Source: a virus
DNA length: 22,055 nt
Direction: 5' to 3' (one strand)
Virus record (IMG/VR): IMGVR_UViG_3300024231_000061
Span: 1-22,055 of that record
The position numbers were made by a program, and so were the translations under genes. The first letter of the stretch is position 1. Each line of letters begins with the position of its first letter. Below the pieces are notes generated by a model. That model was not told the DNA's origin. It was given only the letters and a program-made list of their open reading frames with translations, and made no database searches. Positions 1-6,281 of this stretch are shown piece after piece.

Positions 1-420
1 CACCTCGTGGCAAGCGTGATTGTGAGGGAATCAACCGTAGAGTTGCATCATGGCGATTGTGTTGGCGTTGACATACAGGCAGCAGTTATAGCAAGTCGAG
101 TGGGAATCCATACGGTATGCCATCCTCCTGTAGACGAGTCACTCCGAGCACACCACAACTCAGATACTATATTGCCCCAACTAAACCACTTCGCTCGTAA
201 CCGAAATATTGTCGAAGCGAGCGACGTTCTCATCGTCATACCATACCAAGACGAGTGGCAACCGCGTGGTGGTACTTGGTACACGCATGACTACGCTGTC
301 AAGAAAGGAGTTGATGTAGCAATCATCGAACAGAGCGGCACCATACGATGGCAGTGGGGATGTCATATGGCAGAGCGGACTGCGGGCGAGAACCCAGACG
401 GCGACACGCGGCAGGACTAA
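1..420 (+). CDS. SLOG/DprA-like Rossmann protein, 5' end missing
   Basis: The frame is open to the first base, so the true start lies outside the window; an internal GTG at 7 is unlikely to be the start. What remains (139 codons) has the signature of the SLOG/DprA-like nucleotide-binding superfamily: HGDCVGVD near the left edge, a CHPP segment, RNRNIVEASDVLIVIP, then a RGGTWYTHDYA motif. In this family HGDxxGxD normally lies about 40 residues from the N-terminus, so roughly one strand-helix unit is probably lost to the window edge. Members bind nucleotides or nucleotide-derived ligands; the substrate here is unknown. The tail after about residue 115 (rich in G, D, R, E) looks disordered. Stop TAA, then a 27-nt gap to the next gene. 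Fold assignment is fairly firm; biochemical role is not known. Confidence 0.75.
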   Translation, partial: HLVASVIVRESTVELHHGDCVGVDIQAAVIASRVGIHTVCHPPVDESLRAHHNSDTILPQLNHFARNRNIVEASDVLIVIPYQDEWQPRGGTWYTHDYAVKKGVDVAIIEQSGTIRWQWGCHMAERTAGENPDGDTRQD

Positions 421-447
421 ATAATCGTGAATGATAAAGGAACTTTT

Positions 448-723
448 ATGAAAGTGAACACAAACTGTACGGGAGGTTGGAAAGACCTCGAAGTCTATTT
501 CTGTGACAGCGCAGAGAAACCCACCATATTCCGAGTATATGAGAGCATGTATGAGAGCATGAAGAATGCCTTCTATGGTTCAACTCAGATACCAGTATTC
601 ATCATCGGATACCATATCGTCGACAACAACACACCCGAGAAGTGTATCTGTTCCCAGAAGTCGTTCATCAATATGCGCAACGTCACCCACATCAAGGTGG
701 TTGGCAGGAGTCAAGACATATGA
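448..723 (+). CDS. Conserved hypothetical phage protein, 91 aa
   Basis: The ATG at 448 is preceded by AAGGA about 8 nt upstream, which favours it over an in-frame GTG at 427. The product begins MKVNTNCTGGWKDLEVYF and has alternating hydrophobic stretches typical of a small alpha/beta protein, with three cysteines (C7, then two near residues 70-72 in KCICS). No transmembrane segment or signal peptide is apparent and no family is recognised. It ends in a 4-nt ATGA overlap with the next gene, so the two are probably translationally coupled and co-transcribed with the MazG-like gene downstream. Confidence 0.7.
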   Translation: MKVNTNCTGGWKDLEVYFCDSAEKPTIFRVYESMYESMKNAFYGSTQIPVFIIGYHIVDNNTPEKCICSQKSFINMRNVTHIKVVGRSQDI

Positions 724-1094
724 GCGATAGCGACGAGGACAACGTGGTCTCTTTGTCAGAGTTCCGTGTTAAGCGAGATGCCTCTGAGTATAGACTATCA
801 GAAGATTTGGAAGATTTGTTCCAAGACTTCGCCACGGAAGATCTAATTGCTATTCAAGAGATCCTACAGGGACTGTCTGGTTTGGACGAGAGGGAGAAGA
901 CAATAGAACCTCTAGAGTTTGTACGGTTTGAGGTGGGACTCCGTTGTCTCACCGATATATTTAATGGCACTATGTTCTCGACTGAGTGTGTCAGCAAGAG
1001 TGATGAAGTATACCAGAGTCTTGAATCAATAAATGAGCAGTTAGTGAACCTACAGATGTGGGCGAATAAATGGAGAGATGATAACAATGCGTGA
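720..1094 (+). CDS. Acidic hypothetical phage protein, 124 aa
   Basis: The start ATG at 720 overlaps the stop of the preceding gene as ATGA; GGAG about 10 nt upstream can serve as ribosome site. An upstream in-frame ATG at 642 lies wholly inside the previous gene and is rejected. The product is strongly acidic, opens with SDSDEDNVVSLSEFR (the VVSLxxFR stretch is frequent at N-termini of small phage proteins) and is otherwise predicted largely helical, with possible short coiled coils around residues 24-55 and 95-118. No enzyme motif was seen. It overlaps the MazG-like gene by 8 nt. Function unknown. Confidence 0.7.
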   Translation: MSDSDEDNVVSLSEFRVKRDASEYRLSEDLEDLFQDFATEDLIAIQEILQGLSGLDEREKTIEPLEFVRFEVGLRCLTDIFNGTMFSTECVSKSDEVYQSLESINEQLVNLQMWANKWRDDNNA

Positions 1095-1713
1095 AATGAC
1101 AGCAAGAGAAGCACTATATACACTGTGCGTAAAACTTGGACCAATACCCACCACACTTCGGGAGGACAACCTGTCTCCTGATGAGATTCGTGTGAACGAG
1201 GCAGTTCGGGTACTTATGGATTCAATCTTGGAGGAAGAAGTGCGGCGTGAGAGTGGACAAGTTGTAGAGTTGATCGACCTCATTCGCGGATGGCACCATG
1301 CTCGCAACCTGATCGATGGTGCTACTGACAAGGATCAGTACATGAAACTGATTCAGGAAGCAGGTGAACTCTCCGACAATATCTGTAAGGGCAAAGACAT
1401 CCGAGACGACATCGGTGACATGATGGTAGTTCTCATCAATATCGCCGAGCGCAATAACCTGACCGTTGGTCAGTGCCTCCAGACTGCTTGGGACGATATC
1501 AAAGACCGCAAGGGTACTATGGTCGACGGAGTCTTCATCAAAGAAGGCGACGACCTACCTGCTGTCGAAGAGTATGAGGAATATATGATGATTCCAATTG
1601 CTCCTCCACAGGATCACTACACCGAATACACCGAAGAAGAATTGGAAATGCACCGAGAGATGCAAGCAAGCATGTTCCCACACGAACAGTTTAGTATCGA
1701 AAAGTATTTGTAG
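1087..1713 (+). CDS. MazG-like nucleotide pyrophosphohydrolase with terminal extensions
   Basis: Residues about 66-152 match the MazG/all-alpha NTP pyrophosphatase pattern: WHHARNLIDG, then QEAGELSD (E91 and E94 as the first acidic pair), then DDIGDMMVVL (D107, D108, D111 as the second), ending with WDDIKDRKGTMVDGVFIKE, the usual C-terminal signature. These enzymes hydrolyse (d)NTPs to monophosphates and bind Mg2+ through the four acidic positions. Phage MazG proteins are thought to adjust nucleotide or alarmone pools during infection. A 65-residue N-terminal helical extension and an acidic, Tyr/Glu-rich tail of about 55 residues flank the core, making it longer (208 aa) than a minimal MazG domain. 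ATG 1087 is chosen because GGAGAG lies at useful spacing; the in-frame ATG at 1078 would be too close. It overlaps the upstream gene by 8 nt. Confidence 0.82.
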   Translation: MREMTAREALYTLCVKLGPIPTTLREDNLSPDEIRVNEAVRVLMDSILEEEVRRESGQVVELIDLIRGWHHARNLIDGATDKDQYMKLIQEAGELSDNICKGKDIRDDIGDMMVVLINIAERNNLTVGQCLQTAWDDIKDRKGTMVDGVFIKEGDDLPAVEEYEEYMMIPIAPPQDHYTEYTEEELEMHREMQASMFPHEQFSIEKYL

Positions 1714-1716
1714 TAG

Positions 1717-2580
1717 ATGCCCGATTTGATTATGGCAAGGGCAGGTGAGGGCGCTGGTGATATGGTCCTCGCTCTTAACAATTGCTTTGCTTGGGCAGAG
1801 TTGTATAAGACTACTGTTGAACTCGAATACCACTGGGTCTCCGACAAAGACTTCAAGTATGTTGATGCAGACCCAGAGACTATGGGAGAACGTGTTGACT
1901 TGATGCATTCAAAAATGATGAACCCAGAACTTGTTCGCGTCGAGCATGTTTGGGGTTCAGACGTGTTTGAGTACCACAATGCACACAACAACCTGAGACT
2001 GAGGGCGAAGATTCAACCTCGCAAATTCTTCTTTCCTAAAAAGGTGGGTGGAGGGCATTTGCATCCGCATATCAATCAAGTCCCATTCGGTGGTAAGATG
2101 GGGCAGGCAGAATGGGAATGGGCAGAGAAACCCACCATATCGAAAAAGATTGTGATGTGGGACTTCGAACTCAACAGAGAGGGCGTGAAAGAATACAAGG
2201 TGCCCAACCGTGGTATCGACTGGGTGCATATTAGGGAGAAGGCATATGAACTCTTCCCCGACTATGAGTTTGTGCACCTAACATACAGGGACTCCTTTCA
2301 GAAAGCACACGACGAGATACGAGACTGTGCGTTTTGTCTTGGGTATGACGGCATGTGGCATATGGTATTAAGAAACTTCGGCAAGTTGTTTGTCACGTTC
2401 ACTGACAACATGTCCCACTGCCACGCCAATACAGTGCCCAGTTGCTCGGCGTTTAGAGATGGACAGATATTTGATTACCTTGAGAGACTCTCCGACCCAG
2501 AGTTTCTGGCGAAGGAACAGAGGTTCTCTCAGTATATGCACAATAGAAGGATGAAGTGGTATGCGAATCCTAGAGGATAA
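1717..2580 (+). CDS. Glycosyltransferase-like (GT-B/GT9-like) protein
   Basis: A 287-residue protein starting MPDLIMARAGEGAGDM, which resembles the N-terminal phosphate/nucleotide-loop region of GT-B fold proteins, followed by a Trp/Tyr-rich segment (FAWAELYKTTVELEYHW). Near the C-terminus, CLGYDGMWHMVLRNFGKLFVTF (residues 207-228) resembles the conserved GxxxxxH...GKP region by which heptosyltransferase-type GT9 enzymes hold the sugar nucleotide, but the match is partial. Similar proteins occur in marine myoviruses without a known acceptor. No clear ribosome site precedes ATG 1717; ATG 1735 is an alternative. It follows the MazG-like gene by 3 nt and overlaps the downstream 2OG oxygenase gene by 20 nt, which implies shared expression and perhaps a shared substrate. 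Family call tentative; that it is a real gene is secure. Confidence 0.6.
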   Translation: MPDLIMARAGEGAGDMVLALNNCFAWAELYKTTVELEYHWVSDKDFKYVDADPETMGERVDLMHSKMMNPELVRVEHVWGSDVFEYHNAHNNLRLRAKIQPRKFFFPKKVGGGHLHPHINQVPFGGKMGQAEWEWAEKPTISKKIVMWDFELNREGVKEYKVPNRGIDWVHIREKAYELFPDYEFVHLTYRDSFQKAHDEIRDCAFCLGYDGMWHMVLRNFGKLFVTFTDNMSHCHANTVPSCSAFRDGQIFDYLERLSDPEFLAKEQRFSQYMHNRRMKWYANPRG

Positions 2581-3226
2581 TATCTTCGTTTGGGAAGAAG
2601 CGATGAGTCGTGAGTGGTGCGAAAACCTCACCCGCATAACAGACGAAAAGATAGAGATCGCCGAGAAGACTGGAGACATTGTCTTTAATGAAGGTGGAGA
2701 GTACAACGCAAACGGTTGTTACTTTCGAGAAAACGACAAGAGGATAGACACCTCTCTGCTCATGTCCAAATTTGGATCCCTACATGTAAAGCAAGAGGAA
2801 CTTCTCCTTTCTCTTGAGCACTGCCTACAAGAAATGCGGTCACACTATAGGGACATAACACGTGCTTCTCCTCCTGCCATTGAACAGTGCGAGGAGATAT
2901 GCTGCAAGGTCCAGAGGACTCCCCCTGGAGGTGGATTCTGCGACATGCATTATGAGCAGGGCGGCAATCAAGGAGAGAGTGCACGACGCTGGGGTGTCTG
3001 GATGTTGTACTTGAATGACGTGACCGAAGGAGGGAAGACCGATTTCCCTGTGCAGGATCTCTCTGTTCAACCAACAGCGGGGACTATGGTCATATGGCCA
3101 GCAGCATACACCCACCCTCATAGGTCTGCGCCAGACCTTGGACAGTACAAATACATTGTCACTGGTTGGTTCCAATATTACATAGAAGGTGAATCCTTTC
3201 ATCCACGAGAGGTCAGTAGAAGATGA
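2561..3226 (+). CDS. 2OG-Fe(II) oxygenase, prolyl-4-hydroxylase-like
   Basis: The 221-residue product has the double-stranded beta-helix signature of phage 2-oxoglutarate/Fe(II) dioxygenases. CKVQRTPPGGGFCDMHYEQG supplies an H-x-E metal pair (H130, E132) in place of the usual H-x-D. WMLYLNDVTEGGKTDFP (about 147-163) and AGTMVIWPAAYTHPHRS (about 173-189) are classic family blocks, the latter holding the distal Fe ligand (H185 or H187). K197 in YKYIVTGWF is placed to bind 2OG. Such enzymes hydroxylate protein or nucleic-acid substrates; none is indicated here. The gene sits between the glycosyltransferase-like gene (20-nt overlap) and the radical SAM gene (ATGA overlap). Hydroxylation followed by sugar transfer is a plausible but unproven theme. 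Confidence 0.85.
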   Translation: MRILEDNIFVWEEAMSREWCENLTRITDEKIEIAEKTGDIVFNEGGEYNANGCYFRENDKRIDTSLLMSKFGSLHVKQEELLLSLEHCLQEMRSHYRDITRASPPAIEQCEEICCKVQRTPPGGGFCDMHYEQGGNQGESARRWGVWMLYLNDVTEGGKTDFPVQDLSVQPTAGTMVIWPAAYTHPHRSAPDLGQYKYIVTGWFQYYIEGESFHPREVSRR

Positions 3227-4203
3227 AACTTGAACGAGTAGTCCTTGAAGTATCTGGTGGGTGCAATTACACCTGCACTATGTGCCCACAGACCAGTCCT
3301 GGGAGGGGCAAGGAGTGGACGCGGAAGATGCATCTATCGCAGTTCGAGGACATCCTTGACCAGATCACTCCAAAGTACGGGACTCCCCAGATAAACCTTG
3401 AGGGTTCAGGCGAACCGACTCTCGCCAAAGACCTTGACAAGTACATCGCTGCTGTCAAGAAGCGAGGACTAAAGGCATACATGTACACCAACGCATTCCG
3501 TTTGGAAGGCGACTACATGAAGCGAGTTGTTGATGCTGGCATCGACTTCATCCGTTGTTCGGTCATCGGGTACAATCCAGAGAAGTACCGCCACTGGATG
3601 GACGTGGACAACTTCCACAAAGTTCGACAGAACGTCATAGAACTCCAAGACTATATCGCAAACTCCTCCTCCAGCGCCGAGGTGTCCTCCTATCACCTGA
3701 TCACTGACAACGGGAGGGTAGACTATGAGGTGGGTCAATATCAGTCTAATTTCATACAACAGACGGGCACCAAGGCATACATCTGGAAGATGCATAACTG
3801 GTCTGGGAACTATGACACCAACGGCAATGCTCGAGGTGGCGCTGAGAGGAAGACCTGTGGTCGACCATTCAGTCCTGAGTTGACTGTCCGCGCCGGAGGT
3901 AATGGCAAACTTGGGGCAGTGACACCGTGTTGTCAGACTCTGGGACCACCAAACGAATCCAAGTCAGTCCTTGGTCACTTCGAGGACCAGACCTTCGAGG
4001 AAATCTACTGGGGTGACAAGTATGAAGAACTGCGACTTGCCCACACAGAAGAACGGTTCGACGATATCGAATACTGCAAGAACTGCGACTTCCTGTATGA
4101 CGACCCCGAAGTGCTAGTCTGGTCCAATGACCCCACCGCCCGAACAAAGCATATGCTCGGCACAGACTTCTCCCTGAACGACAATATCATCGTAAGTTGT
4201 TGA
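3223..4203 (+). CDS. Radical SAM protein with SPASM-like C-terminus
   Basis: Residues 13-22 contain the CxxxCxxC cluster motif (C14, C18, C21) that binds the 4Fe-4S cluster and SAM. GSGEPTL (61-67) is the SAM-binding GGE-type motif and YTN (88-90) follows at the expected third strand. The C-terminus carries further cysteines (C212, CC at 236-237, CxxC at 285-288) around a GHFEDQTFEEIYWGDKYEELR block, the usual layout of a SPASM/twitch auxiliary-cluster domain. SPASM proteins often modify peptides, but some act on other substrates. No precursor peptide is obvious nearby. Start overlaps the 2OG oxygenase gene as ATGA. The last codons (GTA AGT TGT TGA) are supplied by the promoter cassette that follows, so the C-terminal VSC is cassette-derived. 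Confidence 0.88.
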   Translation: MKLERVVLEVSGGCNYTCTMCPQTSPGRGKEWTRKMHLSQFEDILDQITPKYGTPQINLEGSGEPTLAKDLDKYIAAVKKRGLKAYMYTNAFRLEGDYMKRVVDAGIDFIRCSVIGYNPEKYRHWMDVDNFHKVRQNVIELQDYIANSSSSAEVSSYHLITDNGRVDYEVGQYQSNFIQQTGTKAYIWKMHNWSGNYDTNGNARGGAERKTCGRPFSPELTVRAGGNGKLGAVTPCCQTLGPPNESKSVLGHFEDQTFEEIYWGDKYEELRLAHTEERFDDIEYCKNCDFLYDDPEVLVWSNDPTARTKHMLGTDFSLNDNIIVSC

Positions 4204-4280
4204 TTCTATTCAACTAATTCACGTTTGCCTTTGGACCTCAAATATGAGATAATACTTGTATTGTGAATGAGGAGAGAAAC
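4193..4280 (+). promoter_or_regulatory. Promoter cassette copy 1 (subtype A)
   Basis: The TAAGTTGTTGAT box starts at 4193; a dyad-like TTGAT-N4-TTCAA lies at 4200-4213; -35 TTGCCT at 4225-4230; 17-nt spacer beginning TTGGACC; -10 GATAAT at 4248-4253 with an extended TG (4245-4246). The leader contains TGTATTGTGAATGAGGAGAG, whose GAGGAGAG is the ribosome site for ATG 4281. From -10 to ATG is 33 nt. Unlike most copies, the TAA is out of frame with the upstream gene, which instead stops at TGA 4201-4203 inside the cassette. Confidence 0.85.
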
Positions 4281-4472
4281 ATGAACTTTGGAACTGTTAT
4301 CGCTGGAATTGTAATGGACTTCGTGATCTGTTTGGTAGTCGCGACGAACTTCCTACAGGACGTCCACGTCGCCGTGGCGATTGCAGGTGCCGTGCTGCTC
4401 TCTTGTGTGAAGTTCTGCGTCCAAGTTGGAGTCGTGACGACGGTAAGGACAGCAATGAGGAAAGAAGTATGA
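4281..4472 (+). CDS. Small membrane protein, first member of a tandem duplicate pair
   Basis: A 63-residue product, MNFGTVIAGIVMDFVICLVV onward, with two hydrophobic segments (about residues 4-24 and 29-52) and a basic end (RTAMRKEV), suggesting a two-pass inner-membrane microprotein. ATG 4281 has a strong GAGGAGAG ribosome site; the in-frame GTG at 4263 lies in the promoter leader and is rejected. It is expressed from promoter cassette copy 1 and overlaps its paralogue as ATGA. About 80 nt at the 5' end differ at only 7 positions from the next gene by eye, so this is a recent tandem duplication. It carries about 7 extra residues in the middle (around HVAVAIAGAVLL) relative to its sister. Function unknown. 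Confidence 0.75.
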   Translation: MNFGTVIAGIVMDFVICLVVATNFLQDVHVAVAIAGAVLLSCVKFCVQVGVVTTVRTAMRKEV

Positions 4473-4639
4473 ACTTTGGAACTGTTATCGCTGGAATTGC
4501 AATGGACTTCCTGATCTGTTTAGCAGTCGTGACGAACTTCCCACAAGAGAGTAGCGCCGCTACTATACTGATGTGTGTTGGAGTCGTCGTGATCGCAAGG
4601 ACAGCATTCAAGGTCTGGACTTCAGACCTGATTGGATAG
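4469..4639 (+). CDS. Small membrane protein, second member of a tandem duplicate pair
   Basis: A 56-residue paralogue of the preceding gene: MNFGTVIAGIAMDFLICLAV matches MNFGTVIAGIVMDFVICLVV, and the C-terminal VGVVVIARTAF matches VGVVTTVRTAM. The middle is shorter, so the two hydrophobic segments are closer together. The ribosome site (AATGAGGAAAG) is itself a copy of the cassette leader, so the duplicated unit includes the leader. Start overlaps the first gene as ATGA; stop TAG lies 2 nt before promoter cassette copy 2. Function unknown; probably a host-envelope or membrane-directed accessory protein by analogy with other phage microproteins. Confidence 0.75.
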   Translation: MNFGTVIAGIAMDFLICLAVVTNFPQESSAATILMCVGVVVIARTAFKVWTSDLIG

Positions 4640-4641
4640 TG

Positions 4642-4726
4642 TAAGTTGTTGATTTGATTCAGTTTATTCAGGTTTGCCTTTGGGCGTCAAATGAACGATA
4701 ATAGTATCTGAATTGAGGAGAAAGTA
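4642..4726 (+). promoter_or_regulatory. Promoter cassette copy 2 (subtype B)
   Basis: TAAGTTGTTGAT starts at 4642, just after stop TAG 4637-4639. TTGATTTGATTCAG at 4649-4662 is the dyad with one extra mismatch. -35 TTGCCT 4674-4679, 17-nt spacer, -10 GATAAT 4697-4702, leader GTATCTGAATTGAGGAGAAAG, ATG at 4727. From -10 to ATG is 30 nt, which defines subtype B. Confidence 0.85.
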
Positions 4727-5023
4727 ATGCGAATATATCAAGTGGTGCAGCAAGTGTCTTATGAGGGAAGCAGGGTTATCGCCGTGTACTCATCTTTGGA
4801 ACTTGCCAATGACGCAGTGCGAGAGATACACACGCACGTAGATGATTACAGCATTGGATACAACGATGAGGCGTCTGAATTGTTCACTGATGAAAATGGC
4901 GGGTTGTGTTTCTCTCGCAGCGATTCATCGTTAGTTATTCGCTCCCTTGAACTGGATGTTGATATGTCTCAGTTTACGACTCGGGAGCAACGGTGGGAAG
5001 CTGCCCACGGGGAAGATGAATGA
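4727..5023 (+). CDS. Hypothetical protein, DUF7336-like layout, 98 aa
   Basis: The product starts MRIYQVVQQVSYEGSRVIAVYSSLELANDAVREI. This pattern of a first beta strand, then VYSSxExA..AV and a closing acidic strand with LELD resembles small DUF7336-type phage proteins, but the family number is only a suggestion. It is acidic, soluble, without TM segment. ATG 4727 has GAGGAGAAAG at ideal spacing and lies directly behind promoter cassette copy 2, so this is the first gene of the 4727-7375 operon. It overlaps the following small gene by 4 nt (ATGA at 5020). The product of 5184-5642 has a similar N-terminal layout, so the two may be distant paralogues. Confidence 0.72.
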   Translation: MRIYQVVQQVSYEGSRVIAVYSSLELANDAVREIHTHVDDYSIGYNDEASELFTDENGGLCFSRSDSSLVIRSLELDVDMSQFTTREQRWEAAHGEDE

Positions 5024-5187
5024 ACCCATCTCAGGAAGAAACATTTGCTCGTTGCATCGGGCGATTCATTAAAAACGACATGCCTATAGACTGGGCGCAC
5101 GTTTTTGCCTGCATGAAAGCAAATGGTATTCCAGAGAGGAAGACCCAATTTATGATGGACCAATACAACTTAGGTAATTGGAGATGA
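5020..5187 (+). CDS. Small hypothetical protein, 55 aa
   Basis: A short gene filling the gap between its neighbours: it starts in an ATGA overlap with the gene before and ends in an ATGA overlap with the gene after. GGGGAAG lies about 4 nt upstream of the ATG. The product, MNPSQEETFARCIGRFIKND and onward, is predicted helical, with two cysteines (C12, C31) and a basic middle (GIPERKTQ), and ends NLGNWR. It contains no TM segment. The tiling by 4-nt overlaps on both sides is the strongest argument that it is real. Function unknown. Confidence 0.7.
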   Translation: MNPSQEETFARCIGRFIKNDMPIDWAHVFACMKANGIPERKTQFMMDQYNLGNWR

Positions 5188-5642
5188 GAAATACCATGGA
5201 TGTAATAGAATATAAAGTTGTCGGCGTATATGGCGCTCTTGATGATACATACGATATCGCCGCGTGGGATACCCTCGAGGAAGCGAGTGAACATGCAAAT
5301 GCGATCATACTCAACGACTGCATCTTAGGCAATATGCGCTACACCAGCATCGAGGTCGTCAAGGTATCCGAAGAGAGGGTGGATATTTCTGTCAAACCAG
5401 CACCCAAACTGTTTGACCCAGACTACGAGAGACAGGGTGTTGCGCCCAAAGCAGTCGAAGTTGTTGACCCAAAAGACTTTTGGGAGATGGTGGAGATTCT
5501 GCGTAATTTAGAAGATAGGTTCGTTGGGTTTCGTGATGAAGTGATGCTCAATCTCGGTGACGCGATGCTCGATATCAAGCATATGCAAGGCGATGTTGAT
5601 ACGCTCAAGAATGAGAAGATCAGAATAGGAGAATCGCAATGA
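5184..5642 (+). CDS. Hypothetical protein with C-terminal coiled coil
   Basis: The N-terminal half (MDVIEYKVVGVYGALDDTYD...TLEEASEHANAI) has the same strand-loop-helix layout as the 4727 gene product. The C-terminal part, from about DPKDFWEMVEILRN to the end, shows heptad-like hydrophobics and is probably a coiled coil, suggesting oligomerisation. Start choice: ATG 5184 forms an ATGA overlap with the gene before; ATG 5196 (MDVIEYK) is an alternative with GGAG 12 nt upstream. The in-frame TTG at 5178 is not needed. It ends in ATGA with the next gene. Function unknown. Confidence 0.72.
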   Translation: MRNTMDVIEYKVVGVYGALDDTYDIAAWDTLEEASEHANAIILNDCILGNMRYTSIEVVKVSEERVDISVKPAPKLFDPDYERQGVAPKAVEVVDPKDFWEMVEILRNLEDRFVGFRDEVMLNLGDAMLDIKHMQGDVDTLKNEKIRIGESQ

Positions 5643-5902
5643 ATGTAGCAACGCTGGAACTGGTACACAGACGATTGCTCGACAAGGCAACAAGCATGGA
5701 TGCCGAGATCGAGAAGTATCGAACAGGTGAACTGCAAGACGATGCCATGTACGGTCGGTTGGTCTATAAGCAGTCCGGCGTCATGGCGTGTGTCCTCACC
5801 ATCAACGATATGATGAGTGAGGCATTTCAGGCAGGGCGTGTATCAAAGGAAGAGGACGATATGTCCGACGAGGTCAGTCAGTTAGTGAAGATGGGACGAT
5901 GA
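5639..5902 (+). CDS. Hypothetical helical protein, 87 aa
   Basis: The start overlaps the preceding stop as ATGA, with AGGAG about 9 nt upstream. The product (MNVATLELVHRRLLDKATSM...) is predicted almost wholly helical; residues about 5-35 form an amphipathic helix and a Met-rich segment (NDMMSEAF) follows. It ends acidic and then basic (VKMGR). No domain is recognised and no membrane segment is seen. It shares an ATGA overlap with the next gene, so it is part of the same translationally coupled operon. Confidence 0.7.
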   Translation: MNVATLELVHRRLLDKATSMDAEIEKYRTGELQDDAMYGRLVYKQSGVMACVLTINDMMSEAFQAGRVSKEEDDMSDEVSQLVKMGR

Positions 5903-6099
5903 TTATCTATCACATAGAAAGAAAGGTAGATGGTGAGTGGCAGGATGTATGCCGTCCCACTGAACACGAGGAACTCGCAAGGAAGATCTGCCACATGAAG
6001 GCAAGCAAGGATAGCACCACCATCCGTGTAGCAACCTATGATGACAGGGAACCCGAGGCACGTTTGTTGTGCCTGATGAATGACACAGGATGGGAATGA
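5899..6099 (+). CDS. Small hypothetical protein, 66 aa
   Basis: The product starts MIIYHIERKVDGEWQDVCRP, looks like a compact alpha/beta protein, and resembles the many phage small proteins that open with a strand carrying Y-x-I-E-R-K-x-D-G-E-W. It has three cysteines (C18, C31, C58). No catalytic motif and no TM segment. It is tied on both sides by ATGA overlaps. The ribosome site is weak (AAGATGGGACG). Function unknown. Confidence 0.68.
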   Translation: MIIYHIERKVDGEWQDVCRPTEHEELARKICHMKASKDSTTIRVATYDDREPEARLLCLMNDTGWE

Positions 6100-6281
6100 G
6101 ACCCGAAGACGTGAAGGTGGGACAAACCCACTTCATCCACCCATTCCGTAAGAACCGGAATGCTGGCGCCAAGGTCATCGTCGAGACATTATTCGGTGTC
6201 GATATGATGGTCAGGGTGCTTCACACAGACGAACCCGTCATGGTATTTTTCACAGAACTCTGGAGGGGAGAAGAAATATGA
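6096..6281 (+). CDS. Small hypothetical protein, 61 aa
   Basis: ATG 6096 is preferred: it overlaps the previous stop as ATGA and has AGGA 5 nt upstream. An in-frame ATG at 6090 would add two residues. The product (MRPEDVKVGQTHFIHPFRKN...) has a short beta-rich sequence with VKVGQ and IVETLFGVDMMVRVLH, consistent with a small SH3-like or beta-barrel fold, but this is only an impression. It ends in an ATGA overlap with the ligase gene and contains the ligase ribosome site (GGAGGGGAG) in its last codons. Confidence 0.68.
   Translation: MRPEDVKVGQTHFIHPFRKNRNAGAKVIVETLFGVDMMVRVLHTDEPVMVFFTELWRGEEI

Noticed and set aside
4200-4213. Terminator stem in the cassette
   Set aside because: The TTGA/TCAA pairing is only 4-5 bp, AT-rich and without a T-run, so it cannot act as an intrinsic terminator; a DNA-binding site is more likely.
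4224-4253. T4 MotA-box middle promoters
   Set aside because: TTTGCCTTT resembles a MotA box, but its distance to the -10 (15 nt) is longer than the usual 11-13 nt, and TTGYCT with 17-nt spacing to GATAAT fits an ordinary sigma70 promoter better.
4263-4280. In-frame GTG starts 18 nt before the ATG in subtype A cassettes (4263, 8398, 8753)
   Set aside because: They lie in the conserved leader and would put the ribosome site inside the coding region. The shared GTG arises only because the leader sequence is shared.
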